This document shows, one piece after another, positions 37,218 to 46,659 of a stretch of DNA of 64,000 nt. The notes under the pieces were generated by a model that was not told where the DNA came from, did not search any database, and saw only the letters and a program-made list of their open reading frames with translations. Made by a program: the position numbers and the translations under genes. The DNA is from Amphiplicatus metriothermophilus (GTDB lineage Bacteria > Pseudomonadota > Alphaproteobacteria > Caulobacterales > Parvularculaceae). Positions within the stretch are counted from its first letter, which is position 1. Every line of letters begins with the position of its first letter. Location: assembly GCF_900199215.1 (NCBI RefSeq), contig NZ_FZQA01000001.1, positions 310,001 to 374,000 of the forward strand. Direction: 5' to 3'.

Positions 37218-37301
37218 GGTTTTCCTCAAGGTTTTCCTCAAGGCCGGCCGCGAGCTGGCGGCCGGCCGCCAACGCTTCTATAGACCTTTGCGGAGGCGAA
37301 T

Positions 37302-38678
37302 TTGAACCGGGACGGATCCGCCGTAACGCCGCACGCCCAGGCGGACGTGGAAAGCGCGCTGCAGACCCTGCGGGGCCCTGTGCGGCTGCGCACGCTGACC
37401 GCCCTGCGCTGGCTGGCCGTGGCGGGGCAGACCGCGGCCGTCCTCGTCGTTCACTTCGGTTTCGGCTTTCCGACGCCGCTGGGGCTTTGCCTCGGCGTGA
37501 TCGCGGCGAGCGCCTGGCTCAATCTCTTCGCCATGTTCCGCTATACCCCGCAGCGCATGCTGAGCGATCGCGAGGCGGCGGGCTACATCGCCTTCGACAT
37601 CGCTCAGCTTTGCGCGCTCCTTTATGCGACGGGCGGTCTGCAGAACCCGTTCGCGGCGCTCATTCTCGCCCCGGTCACCATCGCGGCGAGCGTTCTGCCC
37701 TTGCGGCTGACCATGTTCGTCGGCGGCCTCGCCATCGCCGGCGTGAGCCTGCTCGCGCTCGCCCATCTGCCCTTGCCCTGGCGGCCGGGCGAGGTCCTCA
37801 CCTTCCCGCGGATCTATATCGCAGGGGTCTGGGTCGCCCTCACCTTCGCGGTGGTCTTCTTCGCCGCCTACGCCCATCGCATTGCCGCCGAGGCCGCCCA
37901 GATGAAGACCGCCCTGGCCGCCACCCAGCTCGCGCTCGCCCGGGAGGAGCGGCTCTCCGCCCTCGGCGGGCTCGCGGCGGCGGCGGCCCATGAGCTCGGC
38001 ACGCCGCTCGCCACCATCCAGGTGACCGCTAAGGAGATGGCCGACGAGCTGGCCGGCCAGGGCGCGCTCGAAGAAGACGCGAAGCTGCTCGTCAGCCAGG
38101 CCGAGCGCTGCCGGGACATCCTGAGCCGCCTGACCCGCCGCCATGAAGGGGGCGACGCCGTGCATGACCGCGTCGCGGTCGACGCCCTCTTGCGCGAGGC
38201 GGCCGAGCCCTTCGCCGAAGAGCCGGGCGGGCCGGCGATCATTTACGAGACTATCGGCGCGGGGCCGCCGCCGGTGCTGCGCCGGCGGCCCGAAATCATC
38301 TACGGCCTGCGCAACATCGTTGAGAACGCAGCGGCCTTCGCCTGCTCGAAGATCCTCGTGGCCGCTCGGTGGGACGACGACGAACTGCGGATTTCGGTGC
38401 ATGACGACGGCCCGGGCTTCGCCCCGGAGATCCTCGCCCGGCTAGGCGAGCCCTATGTCAGCGCCCGGGGACGCTCGCGCTCGCCGGCGGGCCGGAAGGC
38501 CGGCATGGGCCTCGGCTTCTTCATCGCCAAGACCCTGCTTGAGCGCACCGGGGCCAAGGTCGTATTTGACAATCTCGAATGGCGGGACGAAACCGGAGCC
38601 GGCGGGGCCTGGGTGAGCGCATCCTGGCCGCTCGACCTCGTCGCTGCGGAAAAGAACGCCGGCCCGGCGAACCGCTGA
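37302..38678 (+). CDS. regB: RegB/PrrB/ActS-type redox-sensing histidine kinase
   Basis: 458 residues. Six N-terminal helices include the conserved quinone-site motif GGLQNPF (111-117). The kinase core has the phospho-accepting His230 in AAAAHELGTPL, the redox-active cysteine Cys270 in QAERCRDIL, the N box ENAA, G1 HDDGPGFAP and GMGLGFFIAKTLLERTGA. RegB senses quinone pool and oxygen and phosphorylates RegA. Translation must start at TTG 37302, because perfect GGAGG lies five bases before it and no earlier ATG fits. regA follows 67 bases downstream. Confidence 0.95.
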   Translation: MNRDGSAVTPHAQADVESALQTLRGPVRLRTLTALRWLAVAGQTAAVLVVHFGFGFPTPLGLCLGVIAASAWLNLFAMFRYTPQRMLSDREAAGYIAFDIAQLCALLYATGGLQNPFAALILAPVTIAASVLPLRLTMFVGGLAIAGVSLLALAHLPLPWRPGEVLTFPRIYIAGVWVALTFAVVFFAAYAHRIAAEAAQMKTALAATQLALAREERLSALGGLAAAAAHELGTPLATIQVTAKEMADELAGQGALEEDAKLLVSQAERCRDILSRLTRRHEGGDAVHDRVAVDALLREAAEPFAEEPGGPAIIYETIGAGPPPVLRRRPEIIYGLRNIVENAAAFACSKILVAARWDDDELRISVHDDGPGFAPEILARLGEPYVSARGRSRSPAGRKAGMGLGFFIAKTLLERTGAKVVFDNLEWRDETGAGGAWVSASWPLDLVAAEKNAGPANR

Positions 38679-38745
38679 GCGCGGCCGCGGCTGAGTCTCC
38701 GTCGCGTCGGCGGCGCAAGATCTATCAGGACGGACGAAGAAGACG

Positions 38746-39312
38746 ATGACCGACCAACAGGAAACCGGCCAACGCCCTGAACTTGGCGACGATCCGACCT
38801 TGCTGATCGTCGACGACGACGAACCGTTCCGCCTGCGTCTGGGGCGGGCGATGGAGAAACGCGGCTTCCAGCCGATCCTCGCCGGCGGCGTGCGCGAGGC
38901 GATCGACATCGCGCGCAAGGCCCCGCCGGCCTATGCGGTGGTGGACCTCAGGCTCGAAGACGGCGACGGGCTGGAAGTCGTCAACGCCATCCATGAAACG
39001 CGCGAGGACTGCCGCGTCGTCATGCTCACGGGCTACGGCAACATCGCCACGGCGGTGGCCGCAGTGAAGGCCGGCGCGATCGACTATCTGCCCAAGCCCG
39101 CCGACGCCGACGACGTCGAGAAGGCCCTGCTCGCGCAGCCGGGCGAGCGCCCCGAGCCGCCGGAAAATCCGATGTCGGCCGACCGCGTGCGCTGGGAGCA
39201 CATCCAGCGCGTCTATGAGCTGTGCGACCACAATGTCTCGGAGACGGCGCGCCGGCTCGGCATGCATCGGCGCACCCTGCAGCGCATTCTCGCCAAGCGC
39301 GCGCCGCGATGA
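38746..39312 (+). CDS. regA: RegA/PrrA/ActR-type response regulator
   Basis: 188 residues. The receiver domain has the acidic pocket DDD (23-25), phospho-accepting Asp67 in VVDLRLEDGDG, and MLTGYGNIATAVAAVKAGAIDYLPKPAD. A proline linker (PGERPEPPENP) follows and a Fis-type helix-turn-helix ends the protein (NVSETARRLGMHRRTLQRILAKRAPR). RegA globally controls respiration, carbon and nitrogen pathways in alphaproteobacteria. It lies with regB and the sco gene in the standard cluster. Confidence 0.95.
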   Translation: MTDQQETGQRPELGDDPTLLIVDDDEPFRLRLGRAMEKRGFQPILAGGVREAIDIARKAPPAYAVVDLRLEDGDGLEVVNAIHETREDCRVVMLTGYGNIATAVAAVKAGAIDYLPKPADADDVEKALLAQPGERPEPPENPMSADRVRWEHIQRVYELCDHNVSETARRLGMHRRTLQRILAKRAPR

Positions 39313-39421
39313 AGCGAGCCCGGCGCGCGACGGAACGCAGAAGCGTCAGTTGACCCTTTCGCCCTGCGGGGGGAAGGTCGCGCATCGCGCCGATTGCAAC
39401 GACAATGACGGGGAAGACTTC

Positions 39422-42163
39422 ATGCGCCATCTGACCGCCGCCGCGCTCGCGGCCAGCCTCCTCCTCGCCGCGCCGCCGGCGTCCGCCGCCGCGCCGCAGA
39501 TCGACCTGCCCTATGACGCGTTCACGCTGGACAACGGGCTGCGGGTCGTCGTCCATGAGGACCGCAAGGCCCCCGTCGTCGCCATCTCCGTCTGGTATCA
39601 CGTCGGCTCCAAGGACGAGCCCGAAGGCAAGACCGGCTTCGCGCATCTTTTCGAACACATCATGTTCAACGGCTCGGAGCATTACGACGGCGAATGGTTC
39701 GAGCCGCTCGAGGAAGTCGGCGCGACCGATCTCAACGGCACCACCTGGTTCGACCGCACCAACTACTTCCAGACCGTGCCGACGCCTGCGCTTGAACGCG
39801 TCCTGTGGATGGAATCGGATCGCATGGGCCACCTTCTCGGCGCGCTCACCCAGGAAAAGCTCGACGAGCAGCGCGGGGTGGTCCAGAACGAAAAGCGCCA
39901 GGGCGACAACCGCCCCTACGGCCGCATGGAATATTCCGTGCTCGAAGGGCTGCTGCCGGCGGGCCATCCCTATCGCCATTCGACCATCGGCTCGATGGAG
40001 GATCTCGACGCGGCGACGCTCGACGACGCCAAGCAGTGGTTCAAGGACTATTACGGCGCGGCCAATGCGGTGCTGGTCCTCGCCGGCGACATCGACGCCG
40101 CGACGGCGCGCCCGCTGGTCGAGAAGTATTTCGCGCACATCCCCGCTGGCCCGCCGGTCACGCGGCCCAAGGCCAACGCGCCGAAGCTCGCCGTCGACAA
40201 GCGCGAGATCATGTACGACCGCGTCCCGCAGCCGCGGATCGACCGCAACTGGGTCGCGCCGGGCCGCACGACGCGCGAGGCGGTGCTGCTCGAGCTCGCC
40301 GCGCGCGTGCTGGGCGGGGGCAAGACCTCGCGGCTCTATCAGCGTCTCGTCTACGATCTCGAGCTCGCCACGCGCGCAACCGCTGACAATCAGGCCCAGG
40401 AGCTGATGAGCTTCTATTCGGTCACCGTCGATCCCAAGGCCGACGCCGATCTCGACCGCGTCGAGCGCGAGATGGAAACGGTGATCGCCGACTTCCTCGC
40501 CAAGGGGCCGACGCGCGCCGAGCTCGACCGCGCGCGGACGGCCGTCGTCGCGGAGGTGCTGCGCGGCCTTGAAAAGGTCGGCGGCTTCGGCGGCAAGGCC
40601 GTCACGCTCGCCGAAGGCGCGCTCTACGCCGACGATCCGGGCTTCATCAAGAAACAGCTCGAATGGCTCGACTCCGCGACCCCGCAGGAGGTGCTCGCCG
40701 CGGCGCGCGACGTGATGAACGCCGGCTATTATCAGCTTACGGTTCTTCCCTTCCCGGAATACGGAACGGCCCCGCCCGCCGTCGACCGTGCGAGCGGCCT
40801 GCCGCCGGCTCCGGATACGCCCGACCTGACTTTCCCGGCGATCGAAGAAGCGCGCCTGTCGAACGGCGTGCAGGTCGTGGTCGCGACCCGCCGCGCCATG
40901 CCGCTCGTCGAGATCGCCGTGCAGTTCGACGCCGGCTACGCCGCCGACAGCGTTCCGGGCGGCAAGCTCGGCGCGGCCTCCTTCGCCGGAGCGATGCTCG
41001 ACGAGGGCGCCGGCCGGCGCTCCGCCCTCGACATCGCGCAAGAGCTCGAAGCCCTGGGCGCGACCCTGAGCGCGGGCTCCACGCTCGACACGACCGGCGT
41101 CGAAATGTCGGCGCTGAAAGCCAATCTTCAGCCCTCGCTCGGCATTCTCGCCGACGTGGTGCGCCGGCCGACCTTCGCCGAAGCTGAGATCGAGAAGTTG
41201 CGCGCGCGCTGGATCGCCGGCATCGAGCAGGAAAAGGCCAATCCGGTGCAGCTCGCCCTGCGCCTCCTGCCGCCGCAAATCTACGGCGACGGCCACGCTT
41301 ACGCCGTGCCCTTCACCGGCTCGGGCACGATCGAGTCGATTTCCTCGCTCACGCGCGACGATCTCGTCGGCTTCCATGAGAAATGGCTGCGTCCGGACAA
41401 TGCGACGATCTTCGTCGCCGGCGACGTCTCCATGGCCGAGATCAGGCCGCTTCTCGAGCGCGCCTTCGGCGACTGGCGCGCGCCGCAGACGCCGAAACCG
41501 GAAAAGAACGTCGCGACGGTCGCGCGCCCGGCTCAGGGCAAGGTCATCATCGTCGACAAGCCCGGCTCGCCGCAGTCGCTCATTCTCGCCGGCCATGTGG
41601 CACCGCCGACCGGCGCCCCCGACAACATCGCGATCACGGCGATGAACGACATCATCGGCGGACAGTTCACCGCGCGGGTGAACATGAACCTGCGCGAGGA
41701 CAAGGGCTGGGCCTACGGCGCGTACACCTTCATGCAGAACGCCGCCGGCCAGCGGCCGTGGCTCGTCTACGCGCCGGTGCAGACCGACAAGACGAAGGAG
41801 TCGATCGCCGAGCTGCTGCGCGAGCTCGGCGAGTTCAAGACCTCGCGCCCGGCGACCGAACAGGAGCTCGAGCGCGTCGTTCTGAACAATGTGCGCTCGC
41901 TGCCCGGCCAGTACGAGACGTCGGGCGCGGTGCTCGACAGCCTGACCTCGAGCGCGCGCTTCGGCCGGCCGTGGAACTATCCCGAAACGCTCAAGGAGCA
42001 GTACGAGGCGCTCTCTCTCGACGACGTCAAGGCGGCCGCCGCGCGGGTCGTTCATCCCGAAAGCCTCGTCTGGGTAATCGTCGGCGACCGCGAGAAGATC
42101 GAGGACGGCGTGCGCGCGCTCGATCTCGGTCCGGTCGAGGTCATGCAGGCGAGCGATCTCTAG
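39422..42163 (+). CDS. Secreted M16-family zinc peptidase, double-domain
   Basis: 913 residues. ATG 39422 opens a signal peptide (AAALAASLLLAAPPASAAA). The first half has the inverted zinc motif HLFEH (75-79) with further glutamates downstream (EKLDEQRGVVQNEKRQ). The second half (about 460-900) repeats the fold without the zinc motif, with the R/Y pair region NLREDKGWAYGAYTF typical of the non-catalytic partner. Insulinase-like proteases of this kind degrade periplasmic peptides. It is followed by the inverted-repeat element at 42171-42417. Confidence 0.93.
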   Translation: MRHLTAAALAASLLLAAPPASAAAPQIDLPYDAFTLDNGLRVVVHEDRKAPVVAISVWYHVGSKDEPEGKTGFAHLFEHIMFNGSEHYDGEWFEPLEEVGATDLNGTTWFDRTNYFQTVPTPALERVLWMESDRMGHLLGALTQEKLDEQRGVVQNEKRQGDNRPYGRMEYSVLEGLLPAGHPYRHSTIGSMEDLDAATLDDAKQWFKDYYGAANAVLVLAGDIDAATARPLVEKYFAHIPAGPPVTRPKANAPKLAVDKREIMYDRVPQPRIDRNWVAPGRTTREAVLLELAARVLGGGKTSRLYQRLVYDLELATRATADNQAQELMSFYSVTVDPKADADLDRVEREMETVIADFLAKGPTRAELDRARTAVVAEVLRGLEKVGGFGGKAVTLAEGALYADDPGFIKKQLEWLDSATPQEVLAAARDVMNAGYYQLTVLPFPEYGTAPPAVDRASGLPPAPDTPDLTFPAIEEARLSNGVQVVVATRRAMPLVEIAVQFDAGYAADSVPGGKLGAASFAGAMLDEGAGRRSALDIAQELEALGATLSAGSTLDTTGVEMSALKANLQPSLGILADVVRRPTFAEAEIEKLRARWIAGIEQEKANPVQLALRLLPPQIYGDGHAYAVPFTGSGTIESISSLTRDDLVGFHEKWLRPDNATIFVAGDVSMAEIRPLLERAFGDWRAPQTPKPEKNVATVARPAQGKVIIVDKPGSPQSLILAGHVAPPTGAPDNIAITAMNDIIGGQFTARVNMNLREDKGWAYGAYTFMQNAAGQRPWLVYAPVQTDKTKESIAELLRELGEFKTSRPATEQELERVVLNNVRSLPGQYETSGAVLDSLTSSARFGRPWNYPETLKEQYEALSLDDVKAAAARVVHPESLVWVIVGDREKIEDGVRALDLGPVEVMQASDL

Positions 42164-42170
42164 CCGCCTG

Positions 42171-42417
42171 CGCCGTCCCGGGCGCATTGCAGCGCGCAGT
42201 GAGGCAATGCTGACCCGGGATCGCTCTCCACCCGCGCCGACCTCTGCCGGACCCGATCCCGGGTCTGCGGCGCGTCATTCCATGCCGCGCCGCGCCCGGG
42301 ATGACGATCCCTCCGCCCGCTTCTGTCGTCCCGGACGCTGCGCTGCATGAAATGCTGCGCTGCTGATCCGGGATCGGGTGCAGCAGCGCTGCGCGCTGCA
42401 ATGCGCCCGGGACGGCG
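42171..42417. repeat. MITE-like intergenic element bounded by 29-bp perfect inverted repeats
   Basis: The arm at 42171-42199 starts CGCCGTCCCGGGCGCATTGC and is matched as an exact reverse complement at 42389-42417. Between them are nested, imperfect inverted repeats built on CCCGGGATC and GTCCCGGACGCTGCG. There is no open frame of note. The 390-base gap between the M16 peptidase and luxR genes is almost filled by it. The composition resembles the GATCCCGGGT-type repeats scattered in alphaproteobacterial genomes. Confidence 0.75.
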
Positions 42418-42553
42418 GACGCCGGCGGCGGCCGGAATTTCCTATAGCCGGCGCCGAAATCGCCGCATTCTCTCCGCGAACTTTCCCGAAAGACGCCCCT
42501 GAACCGCCGGGAAAGCCCGGCGCAATGGCCGGGCAGCCGGGGGAGAAGCCGAG

Positions 42554-43345
42554 ATGACCGCAACAGCCGCCGCGCGCAAGACCTCGAAGCGCTCCGACGC
42601 GCAGCGCGCGCTCGATCCGATCGACATTCTTTCCATCGCCAACGACAACAGCCTCGACGGCGCATGGCGCGCCTTTTCCGGACGCCTGAAGGCCGCCGGT
42701 TTCGAAAGCTGCGGCTTCATGATCGCCGACCGCGACGTCGACGCGCCGCTCGGCCATCCGGATACGAAGCTTTTCGGCGTGGTCGTGTCGGAATCCTACC
42801 TGAAGGCGGCGCGCGAGAACCGCGCTCTGCAGGCGAGGGCCCGGCCTTATCGCCTGATCCGGCGCGCGGCCAGGCCCGTCACCTATCTGCGCGAGGCCGA
42901 TCTCGCCGGCGCGAGCCCGGCCGAACGCGCTCTCGCCGCAGAGGTCAACAGCGCCTTCGGCCTGAAGGGCTGGGCGCTCGCCCCGGTCCATGACGGCGCC
43001 CGGCGGCTCTTCGCGCTCGGCTGGTGGGAGCGGACCTCGCAGGCGGACGCGCGCGCCCTGTGGGCCGCCGAAGGGCGCAGCTTCGTTCTCGCCGCGACCT
43101 ATTTCTGCGAATCGATCCGCGCGTTGGTCGCGGCCGAAGCCGACGCGCCGCGCCTGTCGCCGCGCGAGATGGAGTGCCTCCTGTGGGCCGGCGCGGGCAA
43201 GACGACCATGGAGATCGCCGATCTTCTGGGCGTCGCCGACGGCACGGTCGAGGAGTATTTCTCGCGCGCCGCGAAAAAGCTCGGCGCGGCGACCCGCGCG
43301 CAGGCCTGCGTCAAGGCGGTCCTGCGCGGGCTCATCCGTCCGTAA
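42554..43345 (+). CDS. LuxR-family transcriptional regulator (solo)
   Basis: 263 residues. The N-terminal about 180 residues resemble an autoinducer-binding domain (AWRAFSGRLKAAGFESCGFMI; FGLKGWALAPVHDGARRLFALGWWER) but I cannot confirm all ligand residues. A GerE-type helix-turn-helix ends the protein: LSPREMECLLWAGAGKTTMEIADLLGVADGTVEEYFSRAAKKLGA. GGGGGAGAAGCCGAG precedes ATG 42554. No luxI-type synthase lies in the window, so it is a LuxR solo, reading foreign or distant signals or none. Confidence 0.85.
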   Translation: MTATAAARKTSKRSDAQRALDPIDILSIANDNSLDGAWRAFSGRLKAAGFESCGFMIADRDVDAPLGHPDTKLFGVVVSESYLKAARENRALQARARPYRLIRRAARPVTYLREADLAGASPAERALAAEVNSAFGLKGWALAPVHDGARRLFALGWWERTSQADARALWAAEGRSFVLAATYFCESIRALVAAEADAPRLSPREMECLLWAGAGKTTMEIADLLGVADGTVEEYFSRAAKKLGAATRAQACVKAVLRGLIRP

Positions 43346-43378
43346 GGAAATCATGCGCCCGCGCCGCAAGGGCGGCGC

Positions 43379-45790
43379 TCACGCTCGCAGAACGCCGCCG
43401 GTCGCCTTCTCGACCTGGGCGACGATGCGCGCCGAGAGCGCCTCGATCTCTTCGTCCGTGAGCGTCTTTTCGCGCGGCTGGACGGTCACCTCGACGGCGA
43501 GGGACTTCTTGCCTTCCGGCACGCCCTTGCCCTGATAGACGTCGAACAGCGCGACGCGCGCGATGAGCTTTTTGTCGGCGCCCTGAACGGCCCGGATGAG
43601 CGTCTCGGCCTGCGTCGCCGCGTCCACCACGAAGGCGAAGTCGCGCGTGAGCGGCAACAGCGCGGCGGCGTCGAGCGCCGGTTTCGTCTTGCTCGCCCGC
43701 GCCCGCGCCGGCGGAATGCGGTCGAGAAAGACTTCGAAGGCGTGCACGGGACCTTCGACGTCCATCGCTTTAAGGATGCGCGGATGGATCTCGCCGAAAT
43801 GCGCCAGAACGGTTTTCGGCCCGAGCCGCAAAACGCCCGAGCGGCCCGGATGGAACCAGGCCGGCGCCGCGGCCGCGGTCTGGAGCTGGCCTACATTGGC
43901 GCCCGCCGCCTCGAGCGCGGCGAGCGCGTCGGCCTTGACCGTGAAGACGTCGGCCTTCGGCGCGACGCCCTGCCAGTGCCGCGGGGGGTTCGACAGGCGC
44001 GCGCCGGACGCGGCGGTCTCCTGATCCTCCGGCCGGTCGCCGGCGTAGACCGGCGCGACTTCGAACAGCGCGAGATCGTCGCGGCCGCGATCGGCGTTCC
44101 TTTGCAGCGCGGCGACGAGATTGGGCAGGATCGACGGGCGCATCGCGCCGAGCTCCGACGAGATCGGATTGGCGAGGATGAGCCCTTTCGCGCGCAGCCA
44201 GTTCGCGCCGTCGCAGAACAGCGCCGCATGGCGTTCGTCCGTGAACGACCAGGTGACCGCTTCGAGCAGGCCGCGCGCGGCGAGCGCCCGGCGCGCGCGG
44301 CGCCGGCGGTCCTGCTCGGGCGCGAGCTTGCCCGTCTCCACCGCCTGGCGCGGCGGCAGGGGCGCGCTCGGCAGTCGGTCGAAACCGGCGATGCGCGCGA
44401 CCTCCTCCACGAGATCGGCCTTGCCCTCGACATCGGGACGCCAGGAGGGAACGTCCACGAGCCAGGGATCGGCGCGCGAGACCGAAAAGCCCAGCGCTTT
44501 CAGGATGCGCTCGATCTCCTCCTCCGGCAGATCGATTCCGGCGAGCCGGCGCACCTCCGACGGCGGGAAGGCGACGGTCCTGTCCGTGTGCGGAATCTCC
44601 CCGGCGAGCGCGACGTCGCTCGGCTCGCCGCCGCAGATGTCAAGGATGAGGCGCGTAGCGAGCTCGACGCCCGGCAGGATGAAGGCGGGGTCGACGCCGC
44701 GCTCGAAGCGGTGGCGCGCGTCGGAGACGATCCCGAGCCTGCGGCCCGTTCTGGCCGTCCTCAGCGGGTCGAAATAGGCGCATTCGACGAAGACGTTGAC
44801 CGTTTCTTCCGTGCACCCCGATTCTTCGCCGCCGATGATCCCGCCGAGGCCGAGAACGCCGGAATCGTCGGCGATGACGGTCATCGTCTCGTCGACCTCG
44901 TAGGTTTTGCCGTCGAGCGCGAGGAAGCGCTCGCCTTTGATCCCGAGGCGCGCATGGATCTCGCCCTTGAGCTTGTCGGCGTCGTAGACATGCAGGGGCC
45001 GCGCGCGGTCGTAGGTCACGAGATTGGTGATGTCGACGAGCGCGCTGATCGGCCTGAGCCCGACGGCGCGCAGCCGGTCGGCGAGCCATTTGGGCGAGGG
45101 GCCGTTCTTCACCCCGCGAATGAGCCGGCCGGCGAAGACCGGACAGGCGTCCGCCGCGCCTTCGGGGAAGCGAAGCCCGATCTTCTGCGGGCAGGCAAAG
45201 GCGCCCTTCGCCGGCTCGGGCGCCTTCGTGACGAGCCGGCCGATCCCCGCCGCGGCGAGATCGCGCGCGACCCCCGCGACGCCGTTCGTGTCCGGACGAT
45301 TGGGCGTGACCTCGAACTCGATGACGGGATCGCCGCCGAGGACCGCCGCCACCGGCTGGCCGACCTCGGCCTGCGCCGGCGCCTCGATGATGCCCTCGTG
45401 GTCCTCGCCGAGTTCGAGCTCGCGCGCCGAGCACATCATGCCGTGGGATTCGACGCCGCGGATCTTCGCCTTCGACAGCGTAAGGTCGATGCCCGGCACA
45501 TAGGCCCCGACCGGCGCGTAGGCGACCTTGATGCCGGGGCGCGCATTGGGCGCGCCGCAGACGATCTGCAAGACGCCGTCTTTCGTCGCGACCTTGCAGA
45601 CCTTGAGCTTGTCCGCGTCCGGATGAGGCTCCGCCGCGAGCACCTCGCCGATGGTGAAATCTTTCAGCCGCTCGGCCGGGTCGTCCACATGCTCGACCTC
45701 GAGCCCGACGGCGATCATGGCCTCGACGATTTCGTCGAGGCCCGCGTCGGTCTCAAGATGCTCTTTCAGCCAGGAGAGAGTGAATTTCAT
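43379..45790 (-). CDS. pheT: Phenylalanine--tRNA ligase beta subunit
   Basis: 803 residues, full length. It starts MKFTLSWLKEHLETDAGLDEI, has the tRNA-binding OB fold (about 40-150; FTIGEVLAAEPHPDADKLKVC), the B3/B4 editing region, the B5 domain, a catalytic-like core and the C-terminal anticodon-binding FDX-ACB domain (LPLTRDFAFVVD ... VTVQPREKTLTDEEIEAL). It pairs with PheS to charge tRNA-Phe. Unusually, a CPBP membrane protease gene lies between pheS and pheT. Confidence 0.97.
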   Translation of the reverse strand: MKFTLSWLKEHLETDAGLDEIVEAMIAVGLEVEHVDDPAERLKDFTIGEVLAAEPHPDADKLKVCKVATKDGVLQIVCGAPNARPGIKVAYAPVGAYVPGIDLTLSKAKIRGVESHGMMCSARELELGEDHEGIIEAPAQAEVGQPVAAVLGGDPVIEFEVTPNRPDTNGVAGVARDLAAAGIGRLVTKAPEPAKGAFACPQKIGLRFPEGAADACPVFAGRLIRGVKNGPSPKWLADRLRAVGLRPISALVDITNLVTYDRARPLHVYDADKLKGEIHARLGIKGERFLALDGKTYEVDETMTVIADDSGVLGLGGIIGGEESGCTEETVNVFVECAYFDPLRTARTGRRLGIVSDARHRFERGVDPAFILPGVELATRLILDICGGEPSDVALAGEIPHTDRTVAFPPSEVRRLAGIDLPEEEIERILKALGFSVSRADPWLVDVPSWRPDVEGKADLVEEVARIAGFDRLPSAPLPPRQAVETGKLAPEQDRRRRARRALAARGLLEAVTWSFTDERHAALFCDGANWLRAKGLILANPISSELGAMRPSILPNLVAALQRNADRGRDDLALFEVAPVYAGDRPEDQETAASGARLSNPPRHWQGVAPKADVFTVKADALAALEAAGANVGQLQTAAAAPAWFHPGRSGVLRLGPKTVLAHFGEIHPRILKAMDVEGPVHAFEVFLDRIPPARARASKTKPALDAAALLPLTRDFAFVVDAATQAETLIRAVQGADKKLIARVALFDVYQGKGVPEGKKSLAVEVTVQPREKTLTDEEIEALSARIVAQVEKATGGVLRA

Positions 45791-45801
45791 GAATCATCCG
45801 G

Positions 45802-46524
45802 TCAGAACAGCGTGAACGCCCCGTTCGATACATTATGCGCGAGCACGGGCAAGAGCAGGCTTCCGGTTTTCTCGCGCATCCACAGAAGAATGAGCGACGG
45901 GCCGCCGGTCGCGGCGAAGGTCATGGCGTCGAAACCGACGCCGGCCGCGCCGTAATCGAGCGCGTGGACGAGCCCGAACAGCACAGCGGTCAAAAGCCCC
46001 CCATAACCGATGGGCGCGCCGAAAATGCGGGCGCACGCGGCGAAGGCTTCGTTGAGCGCGACCAGCAGCGCGCCGCGAAAGAAGAGCTCCTCGTCGAGGC
46101 CGGGCATGGTCCACTGAAAGGCGATGGTCTCAAGATCGTCCGGCCGGCCGTCGCCGGTCCGCCAGGCCAGCGCGAAAAGCGCCGCCGCCAGGACGACGAA
46201 AACGACCCACGCCGCGCGCGAGCCGGGCGCCTGGCGAAGCGTCGCGCCGACCTTGCGCCGTCCGAGCAGAACGGCGGCGACAGCCATGCCGGCGAAGGAA
46301 AGAAGCTTGCCGGTCCAGTTCCATTCCGAGCCCGGGAACATGTCCGGCAGGGTCCAGAAGCCGCGCGTCAGCAGCGCGTCGTAAACGATGTAAAGCGCGA
46401 GCGCGCCGGCGAACCAGGCCGGCCGGAAGGAGCCGCGGAAGACCGCCGCGCCGGCAAACCCCAGCGCGGCGACGACGCCGACATGAAGGCCGACCGTCAT
46501 GAGCTCGTTCTGCATGGGCGTCAT
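45802..46524 (-). CDS. CPBP-family intramembrane metalloprotease
   Basis: 240 residues with about seven membrane helices. The conserved motifs are present: DEELFFRGAL (glutamate pair and arginine), GLVHAL (second-motif histidine) and LAHNVSN (third motif). CPBP proteins include Rce1-type prenyl proteases and bacteriocin immunity proteins; the role here is unknown. GGAGG lies five bases before ATG 46524. It stands between pheS and pheT on the same strand, 11 bases before pheT, and must be transcribed with them. Confidence 0.9.
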   Translation of the reverse strand: MTPMQNELMTVGLHVGVVAALGFAGAAVFRGSFRPAWFAGALALYIVYDALLTRGFWTLPDMFPGSEWNWTGKLLSFAGMAVAAVLLGRRKVGATLRQAPGSRAAWVVFVVLAAALFALAWRTGDGRPDDLETIAFQWTMPGLDEELFFRGALLVALNEAFAACARIFGAPIGYGGLLTAVLFGLVHALDYGAAGVGFDAMTFAATGGPSLILLWMREKTGSLLLPVLAHNVSNGAFTLF

Positions 46525-46542
46525 CTTGACCTCCGGCGCGCA

Positions 46543-46558
46543 TGTTTCACGTGAAACG
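46543..46558. promoter_or_regulatory. parS-like ParB-binding site
   Basis: TGTTTCACGTGAAACG: a perfect 14-bp palindrome GTTTCACGTGAAAC, matching the conserved bacterial parS consensus TGTTTCACGTGAAACA at 15 of 16 positions. It lies in the 135-base gap between pheS and the CPBP gene, just before that gene's ribosome site. ParB bound here would load condensin and mark the origin region. Confidence 0.85.
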
Positions 46559-46659
46559 CTCCGTATACGGGAATTTCGCCGGCGCGATTCGCGATTGCGG
46601 GGAAAGGCGCGCCTGAAAGCGTTCGCGCCGCCTTGCGCGCGGAATGACGGCGAGGGCGC

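Noticed and set aside
39026-42187. A very long open frame on the minus strand opposite the M16 peptidase gene
   Set aside because: It is antisense to a clearly conserved gene, is rich in Arg/Gly/Ala and lacks any domain; high GC with codon bias readily opens such frames.
43742-45955. A long plus-strand frame opposite pheT
   Set aside because: pheT is certain on the minus strand; the plus frame has shadow-type composition.
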